Under the pieces are notes generated by a model, which searched no databases, was not told the origin of the DNA, and saw only the letters and a program-made list of their open reading frames with translations. A program made the translations under genes and the position numbers. A stretch of DNA of 64,000 nt from NCBI GenBank assembly GCA_963743425.1, contig CAVUPU010000005.1, positions 558,001 through 622,000 on the forward strand. Direction: 5' to 3'. The number at the start of each line of letters is the position of its first letter. Position 1 is the stretch's first letter. Positions 45,084-56,376 of the stretch are shown piece by piece. Origin of the DNA: JAJVID01 sp963743425 (GTDB taxonomy: Bacteria; Acidobacteriota; Blastocatellia; RBC074).

Positions 45084-46214
45084 CTATTTCTCCTTCTCGA
45101 CTCCCTGTTCAGACACGTTCAATAAAATTCCGACCATCGCCAAAACGGTGATCAACGACGACCCGCCCGCGCTGATGAACGGCAGCGTAATGCCTTTGGC
45201 CGGAACCAGATTCAACGCCACGCTCATGTTGAAGAACGCCTGGATCACGATGCTCGTAGTCAACCCGACGGCGAGCAGCATTCCCAATCGGTCCGGCGCG
45301 CGGGATCCGGCGCGCAATCCCCGCCACAAAAAGAATCCGAAGACGAGCGCCAGCGTCGTCGCTCCCGTCAATCCAAGCTCTTCGGCGATCACCGAGAAGA
45401 TAAAATCGGATTGCGGCTCGGGCAGAAACAACAGTTTCTGCTTGCTCTGCCCGAATCCGAGGCCGTTCGCGCCGCCTGAACCGACCGCAATCAGCGATTG
45501 CAGAATCTGATAGCCCTTGCCGTACGGATCGCTTTCGGGATCAATAAAAGCCAGGACGCGATCCCAGCGCCAGACGACTTTGACCACGAGGTAGACGAGC
45601 GCAGCCAGCAGTATCGGCAGGAGCTGGTAGAGGTGCCACATCGGCGCCCCGGCGGCGAACAGCATCGTCAGAAAGATAACGCCGAGCATCAAGGTCGCCC
45701 CCAGATCAGGCTCCTTCAAAATCAGCACGGAGAGCAACCCCACCACCACGCTGGCCGGAGCGACCGTCGCCCAGAAATTATTCAACTCTCCGTCGCGCTC
45801 GCGTTCGGACAAGAACCACGCCAGGAAAATGACCAGCGCGATCTTCGCCAATTCCGACGGCTGCGCCGAAAAGCCTTTGAAATGTATCCAGCGGCTGCGC
45901 GTTGTTGACCTTCGGGAACAGGAAGACCAGCAACAGGAGGAGGACGCATACGCCCAGAAACCCGTAGACGAAACCCGGCTGCGCCCAACTTGTGATAATC
46001 AACGCGCCGCACTATGAGCATCACGATCAATCCCAGCGCCGCCCACCGAATCTGTCCGTACAAAAACGCGTTCGGATTTCTGGTCGCCGGCCGAAGCGCT
46101 GTAAACCATGATCACTCCGAACAACGTCAGGCCAATGGCCGTCGCCGCAAGCCATAAATCCCAGCGAAGCTCTTCGATGGTCCGCAACAGATTTTTACGG
46201 GTGGTTTTCGCCAT
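45084..46214 (-). CDS. ftsW: FtsW peptidoglycan glycosyltransferase, three frameshifts
   Basis: SEDS-family polymerase of the division site. From MAKTTRKNLLRTIEELRWDLW the frame carries the first helix and VYSASAGDQKS; after an extra base (46073) NAFLYGQIRWAALGLIVML; after another (45983-45986) QPGFVYGFLGVC; after a third (45894) the frame that runs to the end with SELAKIALVIFLAWFL, EPDLGATLM and FISAGGSSLITVL. Each shift is a single added base. Removing them gives about 376 aa, typical of FtsW. Confidence 0.9.
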
Positions 46215-46221
46215 AATCGTC

Positions 46222-46308
46222 GGAAAGTGGAAAGTGGAAAGTGGAAAGTCAGAAAGTGGGGAGTCCGAATCGAACTTTTCACTTTTCACTTTTCACTTTT
46301 CACTTTCT
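46222..46308. repeat. Inverted pair of heptamer arrays (GGAAAGT)n
   Basis: 46222-46259 has GGAAAGT units and 46273-46308 has CTTTTCA units, partly complementary. The murD stop codon (46300-46302) is inside the right array, and the ftsW start (46214) is 8 nt from the left one. Confidence 0.85.
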
Positions 46309-47657
46309 ACTGCCCAGGCTCCTCACCGCCTCCTTGAACACTCTTCCTCGATGTTCGTAATTGTCGAACATGTCAAAGCTGGCGCAGGCCGGGGCGAGCA
46401 GCACGATCTCGCCTGGTTTCCCGACCTCCAATCCGATTTCGACCGCCTCCTCCATCGTCGAGGCGCGGCGCAGCGGGCGCGTGTTCTGCAAAGCCGCCGC
46501 GATCTTGTCCGCCGCCGCTCCGATCAGGATCACGTTCGAGCAACGAGCGCGCACCAGCGGGGCGAGCGGCGAGTAATCGCCGCCTTTGTCCTTGCCGCCC
46601 AGAATCACGTTGACGCCGCCGTCGAAGGCCTCGATGCATTTGATCGCCGCGTCCACGTTGGTCGCCTTCGAGTCGTTGTAGAACTTCACGCCGTTGATCT
46701 CGGCCACGAACTCCAGCCGGTGCTCGACGCCTTTGAAATTGCGGACGCCAACGCGCATCGAACTCCGTCGAAGCGCCGCACGCGATCCCGATGGCCAGCG
46801 CCGACATCACGTTCTCCAGGTTGTGATCGCCGCGCAGCGTGATCTCGTCCCGCGCGATCAGCTCGCGTTCGACGCCCGTGGCGCGATGAACCAGCGCCGG
46901 GCCGCGCAGGAAGATTCCCTCGTCGAGTTCGCGCCGGCGGCTGAAAAAGATCGTTCGCGCCCCGGTCAAGCGAACCCATCTTCGACACGCAGTCGTCGTC
47001 GGCGTTCAAGACGGCGAAATCGTTCGCGGTCTGATTGCGGAATACGTTGGCCTTCGCCGCCGCGTAATCGTCCATCGAACCGTACCGATCCAGATGATCG
47101 GGCGTGATGTTGATGATCACCGAGACGAACAGATGCAACCGCTCGACCGCTTCGAGCTGAAAACTGCTCAGCTCGATCACCGTGAAGCCGTCGTCGCGCG
47201 ATGTTTCGACCAACGAAATCAGCGGCGCGCCGATGTTGCCGCCGACCTGCGTGGGCAGTCCGGCGGCCTCGATCAGTTCGCCGGCGAGCGTCGTCGTGGT
47301 CGTCTTGCCGTTCGATCCCGTGATGCCGATCAAACGCCCGCGCAGAAACCGCGCGGCCAATTCGACCTCGCTGATGACTGGCGCGCCCGTCGCGCGAGCG
47401 CGCCGGAACGGTTCGAGCGCGAGCGGGACTCCGGGACTGACGACGATCAGGTCCGATTTTTCAAACAGCTCCGGCGGGTGCGACCCGGCCACGACCTCGA
47501 CTCCCTTCGCGCGCAGACTGTCAACATCTTTCAATTCGCTTTCGGGTTTCGCGTCATTGACCACGACGCGCGCGCCGCGCGAGAGCAGAAACTCAGCCGC
47601 CGCCGCGCCACTGCGCGCTAACCCGACGACCAGAATGTTTTTGCCGTAAACCTGCAT
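46300..47657 (-). CDS. murD: UDP-N-acetylmuramoylalanine-D-glutamate ligase MurD, two frameshifts
   Basis: It adds D-glutamate. Start MQVYGKNILVVGLARSG, ATP loop GITGSNGKTTTTTL, NITPDHLDRYGSMDDYA. An extra base near 46968 moves to a frame with TGARTIFFSRRRELDEG and HNLENVMSALAIG; a second at about 46762 moves to the last frame with FNDSKATN-like FYNDSKATNVDAAI and LGGKDKGGDY. Restored length is about 452 aa, normal for MurD. Confidence 0.92.
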
Positions 47658-47699
47658 CCAAGATCGGTACGATCGGTAGATCGCGAAATGGACGAAGAG

Positions 47700-47818
47700 T
47701 TCCATTTTCCATTTGCGATTTGATATTTGTCATTGCCCCAGAAATCGCCCAATGTTTATTGAGCAATGAATCGGGGGCTCTTGCGTGCAATGACAAATGT
47801 CAAATATCAAATGGAAAT
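47700..47818. repeat. Inverted repeat of family D with conserved core
   Basis: Arms 47700-47735 and 47788-47818 (TTTGATATTTGTCATTG and its complement). The centre holds AATCGCCCAATGTTTATTG, nearly identical to the centre of the element at 56161-56300. It is between murD and mraY. Confidence 0.82.
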
Positions 47819-47840
47819 ATGCTCCTGGCACTGTGCCTGT

Positions 47841-48944
47841 TTACCTCAACTTCAGAGTCGAAAGACTCAACAGCGCGAACAGAATCGCGACGATCAAAAA
47901 TCGAAAGACTATCTTCGGCTCCTTCCATCCCAGCAATTCGAAGTGATGATGGAGCGGCGCCATTTTGAAGACGCGCTTGCCGCGCAGTTTGAAAGAGGCC
48001 ACCTGGAGCATCACTGACAACCCTTCGAGCACGAAGACGCCGCCGAGAATCGGCAAGACCAGTTCCTGTTTGATCAGAACGGCCATAGTGCCGAGCGCGC
48101 CGCCGATACCCAAACTGCCCACGTCGCCCATGAAAACCTCGGCCTGCGGGGCGTTGAACCAGAGGAATCCGAGACTCGCTCCCACCAACGCCCCGGCGAA
48201 GATCGTCACCTCTCCGACGCCCGGCGTGTGAGGAATGTCCAGGTAATCGGCGAACCTCGCGTGGCCGGTGACATAGACGAATCCCGTCAACGCCGATGCG
48301 GCCACGACCGTGACGCTGATCGCCAGACCGTCGAGACCGTCGGTCAGATTGACCGTGTTCGATGTGGCGGTCAGAACGAGAATGATGAACGCCGAATAGC
48401 CCAGGACCGTCAGATCGGGCTGGAGGTTTTTAAAGAACGGAACATACAGCGACGATTTGTAATTGGTCGCGGCGAAAAGCAGCGCGCTCACGGCGACGCC
48501 GACCAGCAGTTGTCCGGCGATCTTCTGCATGCCGGTCAAACCGAGGCTGCGCTTCTTCGCGATCTTCAGGTAATCGTCAGCGAACCCTATGGCCCCGCAT
48601 CCGACCATCCCCAACAGCGCCACCCACACTCCCGGACTCTTAAGGTCAGCCCACAGGAGGGTCGAGATGAAGACCGAGCCGATGATCATCACTCCGCCCA
48701 TCGTCGGAGTGCCGCGTTTGGCCTGGTGCGAGGCGGGGCCTTCTTCACGAATCTCCTGTCCGAATTTGAATTCGGTCAGTTTGCGGATCACCAGCGGCCC
48801 GAAGATCAGACTCAGCGCCAATGCGGTGATCGCCGCATAAGCCGTGCGGAACGTGACGTATCGAAAAACGTTCAGCGCTTCCAGCAGGGGAAATTGTAAA
48901 GCGTATTTTCGGAAGAGCACTTCATAAAAAATGTAATAGAACAT
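47841..48944 (-). CDS. mraY: Phospho-N-acetylmuramoyl-pentapeptide transferase MraY
   Basis: 367 aa, about ten membrane helices, intact. It makes lipid I. Motifs: KRGTPTMGGVMI, GFADDYLKIAKK (Asp pair), NTVNLTDGLDGLAI, LGFLWFNAPQAEVFMGDVGSL and PLHHHFELLGW. It lies between murD and murF, 29 nt after murF. Confidence 0.97.
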   Translation of the reverse strand: MFYYIFYEVLFRKYALQFPLLEALNVFRYVTFRTAYAAITALALSLIFGPLVIRKLTEFKFGQEIREEGPASHQAKRGTPTMGGVMIIGSVFISTLLWADLKSPGVWVALLGMVGCGAIGFADDYLKIAKKRSLGLTGMQKIAGQLLVGVAVSALLFAATNYKSSLYVPFFKNLQPDLTVLGYSAFIILVLTATSNTVNLTDGLDGLAISVTVVAASALTGFVYVTGHARFADYLDIPHTPGVGEVTIFAGALVGASLGFLWFNAPQAEVFMGDVGSLGIGGALGTMAVLIKQELVLPILGGVFVLEGLSVMLQVASFKLRGKRVFKMAPLHHHFELLGWKEPKIVFRFLIVAILFALLSLSTLKLR

Positions 48945-48973
48945 TGGCTCTTACGCTTTCCTTCACTACGTTT

Positions 48974-50432
48974 TTATGTTTTCGCCAAGCCGAATGCGGC
49001 TTTCAATCTTTCAACCACTATCTCCATCCGCACCCCGCGCGAACCTTTGACCAGGATCATATCGCCTGGGACGGCGCCCGCGACCAACATCTCCGCGGCT
49101 TCTTCAGGCGTCTCACAAAAACTCGCCAGCCTCGCCGCGCTTCCCGAACCTTCGACCGCCCCGGCGACCAACTCGCTCGCCAACCCGCGCACGCCGATCA
49201 AAACATCAATTCCCATGTCGGCGATTTCGCGCCCGCATTTGCGGTGGAGGTCGGGCCCCTGATCCCCGAGTTCGAGCATCTCGCCCGCGAGCGACGACGC
49301 GGCGGCCGAATCCATTTGAGCCGGAGTCGGCGATGTCGAGCATCGCGCGGACCGATTGCAGCAACGCCTGCGGATTCGAGTTGTACGAATCATCAATTAC
49401 TGTGACGCCGTTCGCAAAGCGGATCAGCTCGCCTCGCATTTTCGACGGTTCCGACGTGGCGAGCCTGGAGGCGATCTGTTCGGGCGCGGCGCCGAAGTAG
49501 CTGCGCGACCGCGGCCGCCGCGAGCGCGTTGTATACGTTGTGGCGACCGATCAGCGGCAGTTTGACTTCGGCCTCGCCGTCCGGCGTCTTCAAAACGAAG
49601 CGTGAGCCGCCCGACAGGAGCCATGGCGATCTCGCGCGCCTTCACGCTGGCGCTCGGACTCGAGACGCCGAAGCTAATGATCGCGATGTCGTCGCGACGC
49701 TCCCGTATTCCGATCACCAGCGGGTCATCGGCGTTCAAAACCGCCACCCCTCCCGGCTTCACGCCATCAACCATCTCGGCCTTGGCGCGCGCTATACGCT
49801 CTTGCGACCCGAAGAATTCGATGTGCGCGGTCCCGACGTTGCCGACGACGCCGACTTCTGGCGGCGCGATCGAGACCAGGCGCGCGATCTCGCCGAACGA
49901 ACTCATTCCCATTTCGAGGACGGCGAAATCGTAATCGGACGGCTTCGCTCCGCCGCTGATCATCCGCGCGATGACGAGCGGCAAGCCCGTAGCCGGTGTT
50001 CAAATTGCCCGGCGACTTCAGAACGTTTCCCGCTTCGCCCAAACAGTGCGCGATCAGATCCTTCATCGTCGTCTTGCCTGCGCTGGCGGTGACGCCGATG
50101 ACGGGCCTGTGCCACCCGGCGATCACGCGCTCGGCCAGTCGCTGAAACGCGCAGATCGTGTTTTCGACGAAGAGCAGCCTGCCGGCGTAATCGCCGAGGT
50201 CGGTCGCGAACGGCAGCCTGTGATGAACCACCATCGCGGCGCAGGCCCCTTTTTCAAAGACCTCTCGAACGAACTGATGCCCATCAACGCGTTCGCCGGG
50301 AATCGCGACGAACAGTTCGCCCGTCTTGATGGCGCGCGAATCGAGCGCGAAGCCGGCGGGTTCAGTCTCCGCCAGTCTCTCGTTCAACATGTGGCTCGCG
50401 CCTGACAATCGAGCGATCTCGCTTAAGTTCAC
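48974..50432 (-). CDS. murF: UDP-MurNAc-tripeptide D-alanyl-D-alanine ligase MurF, four frameshifts
   Basis: It adds D-Ala-D-Ala. GTG start with AGGAG 6 nt upstream. Frames in order: FALDSRAIKTGELFVAIPGERVDGH and GVTASAGKTTMKDLIAH; after about 49984, PLVIARMISGGAKPSDYDFAVLEMGMS; after about 49616, FVLKTPDGEAEVKLPLIGRHNVYNALAA; after about 49503, MRGELIRFANGVTVIDDSYNSNP; after about 49290, AGEMLELGDQGPDLH. Every shift is one added base. Restored length about 485 aa. Confidence 0.9.
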
Positions 50433-50456
50433 TTGCGACTCCTGGGAGACTCTGAC

Positions 50457-50520
50457 ATAGGACTTATGAGACTTATAGGACTTATGAGACGTCTCGTCTC
50501 CTTGTCTCCTTGTCTCCCTA
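50457..50520. repeat. 9-nt and 8-nt arrays between murE and murF
   Basis: 50457-50490 has GGACTTATG/AGACTTATA units (period 9, family B). 50495-50520 has TCTCCTTG units (period 8) as in the array near murG. They are in the 147-nt gap upstream of the murF start. Confidence 0.7.
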
Positions 50521-50579
50521 TCTCTTTGGCGTATCAGCCTCCGTTCTTCCTGCTCCCGCCGTTTCTCAAACTTTTTCTT

Positions 50580-52113
<1,534 letters not shown>

Positions 52114-52115
52114 AA

Positions 52116-52290
52116 TTATTGAAATTCCACCTTGCAGGTTTCGCCCGCCCGGACCTTCGCCCCTGCGGCCGGGGACTGACGAAAGGCCAGGCCCGACCCA
52201 TGCAGGCTGATCACCAGATTCATCTGCGCGCAGGCCTGCGTCACTGCGCGCACTCCGCGGCCGCGGAAATCCGGCATCACAAAGACCTGC
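52116..52290 (-). pseudogene. Detached PASTA domain of the ftsI product
   Basis: Between the heptamer array and murE the minus strand encodes AQVFVMPDFRGRGVRAVTQ, ending GAKVRAGETCKVEFQ before TAA (52116-52118). This is a PASTA domain, normally the C-terminus of such PBPs, binding peptidoglycan. It has no start codon and is out of frame with ftsI because of the array at 52294-52397. It is 2 nt before murE, the place where ftsI should end. Confidence 0.8.
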
Positions 52291-52293
52291 GCC

Positions 52294-52397
52294 GGATCGA
52301 GGATCGAGGATCGAGGATCGGGGATCAGGGATCGAAGATTATTCTACGGCCTCGATCTTCGCATCCTCGATCCTCGATCCTCGATCCTCGATCCTCG
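52294..52397. repeat. Inverted pair of heptamer arrays (GATCGAG)n inside the ftsI 3' end; family C
   Basis: 52294-52340 has about six units of GGATCGA and 52351-52397 has about six of TCCTCGA. The arms can pair over most of their length. Family member: 26587-26660. The ftsI stop codon (52325-52327) is in the left array. Confidence 0.92.
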
Positions 52398-54208
52398 CCG
52401 TCTTTCGATTGCGATTCGTACTCCTTCGACAATGCGGCCAGAGAAGCGCGGAACGTCTTGTCGTCGGGCGGAATGACGTAATCGCCCAGCGCGGCTTCGG
52501 CGATCAGGTTGAAGACCGGCGCGGCGACGCTCCCACCCTGGTGGTTCCCTTCCGGCTCGTCAATCATCACGACGATGGCCAGGCGCGGGTCGGCGATCGG
52601 GATGAATCCCGCGAACGACGGCATGTATTTCGTCTGCGACATCCTCTTGTTCTCGACCTTCTGCGGGGTGCCGGTCTTGCCCGCCACGGAGTAGCCCGCC
52701 AGATTGATCGCGTGGCGCGCGGTGCCGCGCGTCACTACGCTCTCCATAAGCCTGATCATCATTTGCGCGGTCCGCTCGCTGACGACTTGTCGCGTTTCTA
52801 TCTTCGGCTCGTATAGCGCGCGCCCGTCCTGCGCCACGATCTTCTTGACGACATGAGGCTTGACCCACACGCCGCGATTGGCGATCGCGCCGACCGCAGC
52901 GACGATCTGCAGCAGCGTGACCGAAACCTCCTGGCCGATGGCGACCGAACCGATCGAATCGATGCGCCAGTCTTCGAGCGGATTGACGATGCCCCGCGAT
53001 TCGCCCGGCAGTTCGATCCCCGTTTTCCTTCCGAAGCCGAACCGCGAGATGTATTCGATGAATTTCTCCCTGCCGAGCCCCAATGCGACGCGGATCGCGC
53101 CGCCGTTCGACGATTTGGCGAACGCGTCTTCGACCGTCAAGGCGCCGTAAGCATGCGTGTCGCGTATGACGCGCTTGCCAATGGTGATCTGTCCGCCGCC
53201 GCAATTGATCATGTCGTCCGGCTCGAACAACCCCTCTTCAAACGCGGCCGCATAGGTCACGATCTTGAAGACCGAGCCGGGTTCGTAAGGCCAACCGATG
53301 GCGCGATTGGCGCGAGCCTCATCGTTCGCGTCTTCGGGACGCTCGTTGGGGTTGAAGGTCGGGACGTTGGCGAGCGCGAGAATCTCGCCGGTCTTCGGAT
53401 CTATGACGATCGCGCCAGCGCCTTTCGCGCGAGTCATCCGCACGGCCTCGTCGAGCAGGACCTCGACCTTGTGCTGCAAGACCGCGTCAATCGTCAGGAC
53501 GACCTGCGCGCCGTTCATCGCCGGCGTCTCGTTCCGGTTGTAGGGTCGCCCCGAAGCGTCCGTGTCGAAAGCGATCTCGCCCGCCTTCCCGCTCAGCAGG
53601 TCGTCATATTTCTGCTCGACGCCGGCCAATCCCGTGTCGTAAGCGTCAACATAACCGATCAGGTGCGCGGCCAATGAGTTGTTGGGGTAGAATCGCTGAC
53701 TCTCTTTTTGAATCGCGACTCCGCGCAGATTGTTTATGGCGATCGTTTCGTTGACGGCCTGAGCGGTCTCGGGATCGAGTTTGCGTTTGAGCCAGAGGAA
53801 ACTCGAATTCCCGGTCAGTTTCTTCAGCAGCTCGGATTGATCGAAACCGAGCAGCGGATGGAGCGCCCGGGCGGCCCTCTCACGATCTGATTCCTCCTTG
53901 AGTTGCTTCAGATCGACATAGACCGAATCGGCGATGGCGCTGACGGCGAGTTCGCGTTCGTCGCGATCGACTATCGGGCCGCGCGCGGCGACGGTCTTGA
54001 CCTCCTTCCGCTGATTGAGCGCGGCGCGCTCCGAGTAATGATCGCGCATCGCCACCTGCAGCCAAGCCAGACGCCCAATAATCACGAACATCCAGACGCA
54101 CAGAGCCGCGGCTATCCAGAGCGCGCGGCGGCTTGCGTCAGCCGGTTGTCCAATCGGCCGACGGACCGGTTGTCGAGTCTTATGCTGTCTGGGTCGTTTC
54201 ACTTTCAC
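52325..54208 (-). CDS. ftsI: Division-specific penicillin-binding protein FtsI (PBP3), C-terminus altered by repeat
   Basis: 627 aa. It cross-links septal peptidoglycan. One membrane helix (ALWIAAALCVWMFVIIGRL), the dimerisation domain (RGPIVDRDERELAVS) and the transpeptidase domain with EPGSVFK, the SSN motif (FAKSSNGGAI) and KTG (VAGKTGTPQK). The last 25 residues (DRGSRIEDRGCEDRGRR) are encoded by a heptamer array and replace a PASTA domain found just downstream in another frame. Confidence 0.95.
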   Translation of the reverse strand: MKVKRPRQHKTRQPVRRPIGQPADASRRALWIAAALCVWMFVIIGRLAWLQVAMRDHYSERAALNQRKEVKTVAARGPIVDRDERELAVSAIADSVYVDLKQLKEESDRERAARALHPLLGFDQSELLKKLTGNSSFLWLKRKLDPETAQAVNETIAINNLRGVAIQKESQRFYPNNSLAAHLIGYVDAYDTGLAGVEQKYDDLLSGKAGEIAFDTDASGRPYNRNETPAMNGAQVVLTIDAVLQHKVEVLLDEAVRMTRAKGAGAIVIDPKTGEILALANVPTFNPNERPEDANDEARANRAIGWPYEPGSVFKIVTYAAAFEEGLFEPDDMINCGGGQITIGKRVIRDTHAYGALTVEDAFAKSSNGGAIRVALGLGREKFIEYISRFGFGRKTGIELPGESRGIVNPLEDWRIDSIGSVAIGQEVSVTLLQIVAAVGAIANRGVWVKPHVVKKIVAQDGRALYEPKIETRQVVSERTAQMMIRLMESVVTRGTARHAINLAGYSVAGKTGTPQKVENKRMSQTKYMPSFAGFIPIADPRLAIVVMIDEPEGNHQGGSVAAPVFNLIAEAALGDYVIPPDDKTFRASLAALSKEYESQSKDGEDRGSRIEDRGCEDRGRRIIFDP

Positions 54209-54232
54209 GGGAGCACAGTTCTATCTATTCTG

Positions 54233-55009
54233 TCATTGGCGTTTCCTCGTCCTCACGACATTAGCCCTTGCCTTGTTCGCCGCGCCGGACGATTTCACCG
54301 CGTTCAATTTCACGACCTTCACGACCTTCGCGGTTTTTCCAGTCTTTACGACCTTCACGACCTTCGCGGTTTTTCCGGTCTTAACGGCCTTCACAACCTT
54401 CGCCTGCGAACCAGGTTTGACCAGTCGTTTGATCGAACGAGGGCCATTTTGGCCATTGGCAGCCAGACGGTCCCTTTGATCGGACTGAGGCTCTCTGACA
54501 GGCGATTGAACCTGGGGAACAAGCCTCCAGACCGTAGCGTTACTCTCGCGCCGCACGTCCCTGTCCAATTTGAGGTGGTCGAGTCCGTTCCGCCTGCCCA
54601 TGCGCTCGCTCTCGCCAGCGCTCAAGGCGCGCTGTTGATCGAGCGTCAGAAATTTTTGCTGACCGGCGTATTCATCGAGTTTCATCTTGAGCTGTTCTTC
54701 AGCCTGCGCGATTTTGTAGGCGTTGATCTGCGAGCGCAAGGCGAAGACAAACCCTGCGGTGAGTATCATTCCGATCAGGATCATCAACCACATAACTCTC
54801 GAACCGCGCCCTTCGCTCCGACGGGCGCCTCTCGCGCGGTTCGTAACCCGCCTTGAATTCGGGCGCGGGCGTGGAATATCCGGGCGGGTATTCCACGCCC
54901 CTACACTGAACGCGCTGAACGCCTTTGACATCGCCGAATTTTTCGACCTGGCCTGGCGTTTAGCTACAGCGCCATTGCGAACTTTAGGCAGGTATCGCGG
55001 TGTTCTCAT
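54233..55009 (-). CDS. ftsL: FtsL-like division protein
   Basis: About 258 aa, recognised by position between rsmH and ftsI and by one membrane helix (WLMILIGMILTAGFVFAL) followed by a short coiled coil (KIAQAEEQLKMKLDEYAGQQ). FtsL joins FtsB and FtsQ. It is longer than model FtsL: the tail has repeats of KVVKVVKTGKTA from 9-nt DNA repeats. The N-terminus contains a hairpin repeat in frame (GAWNTRPDIPRPRP). AGGAG lies 8 nt before the ATG at 55009; a GTG at 55018 is also possible. Confidence 0.75.
   Translation of the reverse strand: MRTPRYLPKVRNGAVAKRQARSKNSAMSKAFSAFSVGAWNTRPDIPRPRPNSRRVTNRARGARRSEGRGSRVMWLMILIGMILTAGFVFALRSQINAYKIAQAEEQLKMKLDEYAGQQKFLTLDQQRALSAGESERMGRRNGLDHLKLDRDVRRESNATVWRLVPQVQSPVREPQSDQRDRLAANGQNGPRSIKRLVKPGSQAKVVKAVKTGKTAKVVKVVKTGKTAKVVKVVKLNAVKSSGAANKARANVVRTRKRQ
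54868..54903. repeat. Inverted repeat inside ftsL
   Basis: GGCGTGGAATATCC and GGTATTCCACGCCCC pair with a short CGGGC loop. It encodes about 15 residues of the N-terminal FtsL segment before the membrane helix. Confidence 0.8.
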
Positions 55010-55161
55010 TTCACACACTCCTGAGATAAACGGCGAATAACGCCGCGATGTTTTTTAGCTTCGGTTGATACGCGACTCTTCAGATTGAGTCTGACTTAAA
55101 CTTATTGACCGTGGGGACCAAATTGTTGCGTTGTCAGCGCCGATGGCCGTTCCGGGCGCCA

Positions 55162-56160
55162 TCAAATCTTCCGACAGGCGCGCAACTTCGCGCTTCGAGA
55201 GCGCGGGTTATCAGCGATTTCAGCAGCGCCTGGCTGAAGGCTATGGCGCGTGAGTATCTCCACACGCCTTACCGCTCCGCATCGGCACTCAGGCTGGTTG
55301 GGGGGGCACAGACAACGACCAGACTGAAACCTCATGGCCTGTTTGATAATCCTGTCTTCGAGCGAGTGAAACGCGATAATCACCAATCGCCCACCCTGTT
55401 CGAGCGCGTTAACCGCGTCGGCGACGAATTGATCCAGACCTTCAAGCTCGCGGTTGACCGCTATGCGAAACGCCTGGAAAGTTTTTGTCGCAGGATGAAT
55501 GCGCCAGTGACCCTTCGGATGAACGCTGCGGACAACCAGATCAGCGAGACGCCCAGTCGTCGTGATGGGCGCTACGGCCCGCTCTCTGACAATGCGACGA
55601 GCTATGCGCCGCGCGGCCCGCTCTTCACCGTATTCAAAGATGATGTCGGCCAATTCACGCTCGCTGAGACCATTGACCAAATCAGCCGCTGTCAATTTCT
55701 GTGAACGATCCATCCGCATATCCAATGGGGATGTAGCCACCGGGTATGCGGATTGATCAGTTGGTGAAGTTACTGACGACGATGGGGATTCGGTAAAATC
55801 TTTACCGGAACGAAAGCTGAAGCCGCGCTCCGGCGCGCTCAATTGATATGACGAAATACCGAGATCGGCCAGTATGCCCGCAACCGTCTCGACTCCTTTT
55901 TCCTCAAGAACCTCTTTGATCCGGCGGTAATCTGTGTGTACCGCCATAAACCGTTTGCCGAACTCCGCCAAACGCTCGCTCGCCAGCTCTATCGCCTCCG
56001 CGTCCCGATCAAACCCGATCACGCGGTTATCAGGCGAAGCCCGCAAAATCAACTCGGCATGCCCCCCCAGCCCAAGCGTCGCGTCAATGAACAACCCTCC
56101 CCTAGCGGCGTCGAGGTTCTCAATCGCTTCTCTCGGCATTACAGGGCGATGGATTTCCAT
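55162..56160 (-). CDS. rsmH: 16S rRNA N4-cytosine methyltransferase RsmH
   Basis: About 332 aa from MEIHRPVMPREAIENL. It methylates C1402 of 16S rRNA. Motifs: FIDATLGLGGHAELIL, GFDRDAEAIELA, GILADLGISSYQL, FHSLEDRIIKQAM. Between SFRSGKDF and SPLDMRMD is an extra stretch of about 22 residues (SSSVTSPTDQSAYPVAT) that overlaps an inverted repeat. The open frame begins 5 codons earlier in a repeat array; the later ATG matches the family. Confidence 0.95.
   Translation of the reverse strand: MEIHRPVMPREAIENLDAARGGLFIDATLGLGGHAELILRASPDNRVIGFDRDAEAIELASERLAEFGKRFMAVHTDYRRIKEVLEEKGVETVAGILADLGISSYQLSAPERGFSFRSGKDFTESPSSSVTSPTDQSAYPVATSPLDMRMDRSQKLTAADLVNGLSERELADIIFEYGEERAARRIARRIVRERAVAPITTTGRLADLVVRSVHPKGHWRIHPATKTFQAFRIAVNRELEGLDQFVADAVNALEQGGRLVIIAFHSLEDRIIKQAMRFQSGRCLCPPNQPECRCGAVRRVEILTRHSLQPGAAEIADNPRSRSAKLRACRKI
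55712..55753. repeat. Inverted repeat inside rsmH
   Basis: ATCCGCATATCC (55712-55723) pairs with GGGTATGCGGAT (55742-55753), one mismatch. It codes for part of the unique insertion in RsmH. Confidence 0.75.
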
Positions 56161-56300
56161 AATTCCATTTTCCATTTTCCATTTTCCATTTCATATTTGA
56201 CATTGGCCATCGCCCAAAAATCGCCCAATGTTCATTGGGTGGATTGACTGAACTAACTGTTGTCAATGACCAATATCAAATATCAAATGACAAATGACAA
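56161..56300. repeat. Inverted repeat of family D between mraZ and rsmH
   Basis: 56161-56198 has CATTTTC units and TTTCATATTTGACATTG; 56254-56300 is its approximate complement. The centre holds AAATCGCCCAATGTTCATTG as in 47700-47818. It directly precedes the rsmH ATG. Confidence 0.82.
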
Positions 56301-56376
56301 ATGGAAAGCGAGGGGAACGGGGGAGGAGACGCCTGAAGGGCCTAATCTCTTTCCAGCGTCTCCTGAACCGGAGCCC

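Noticed and set aside
44874..46308. Arrays as CRISPR repeats
   Set aside because: Units are 7-9 nt with no unique spacers, and pair with inverted arrays.
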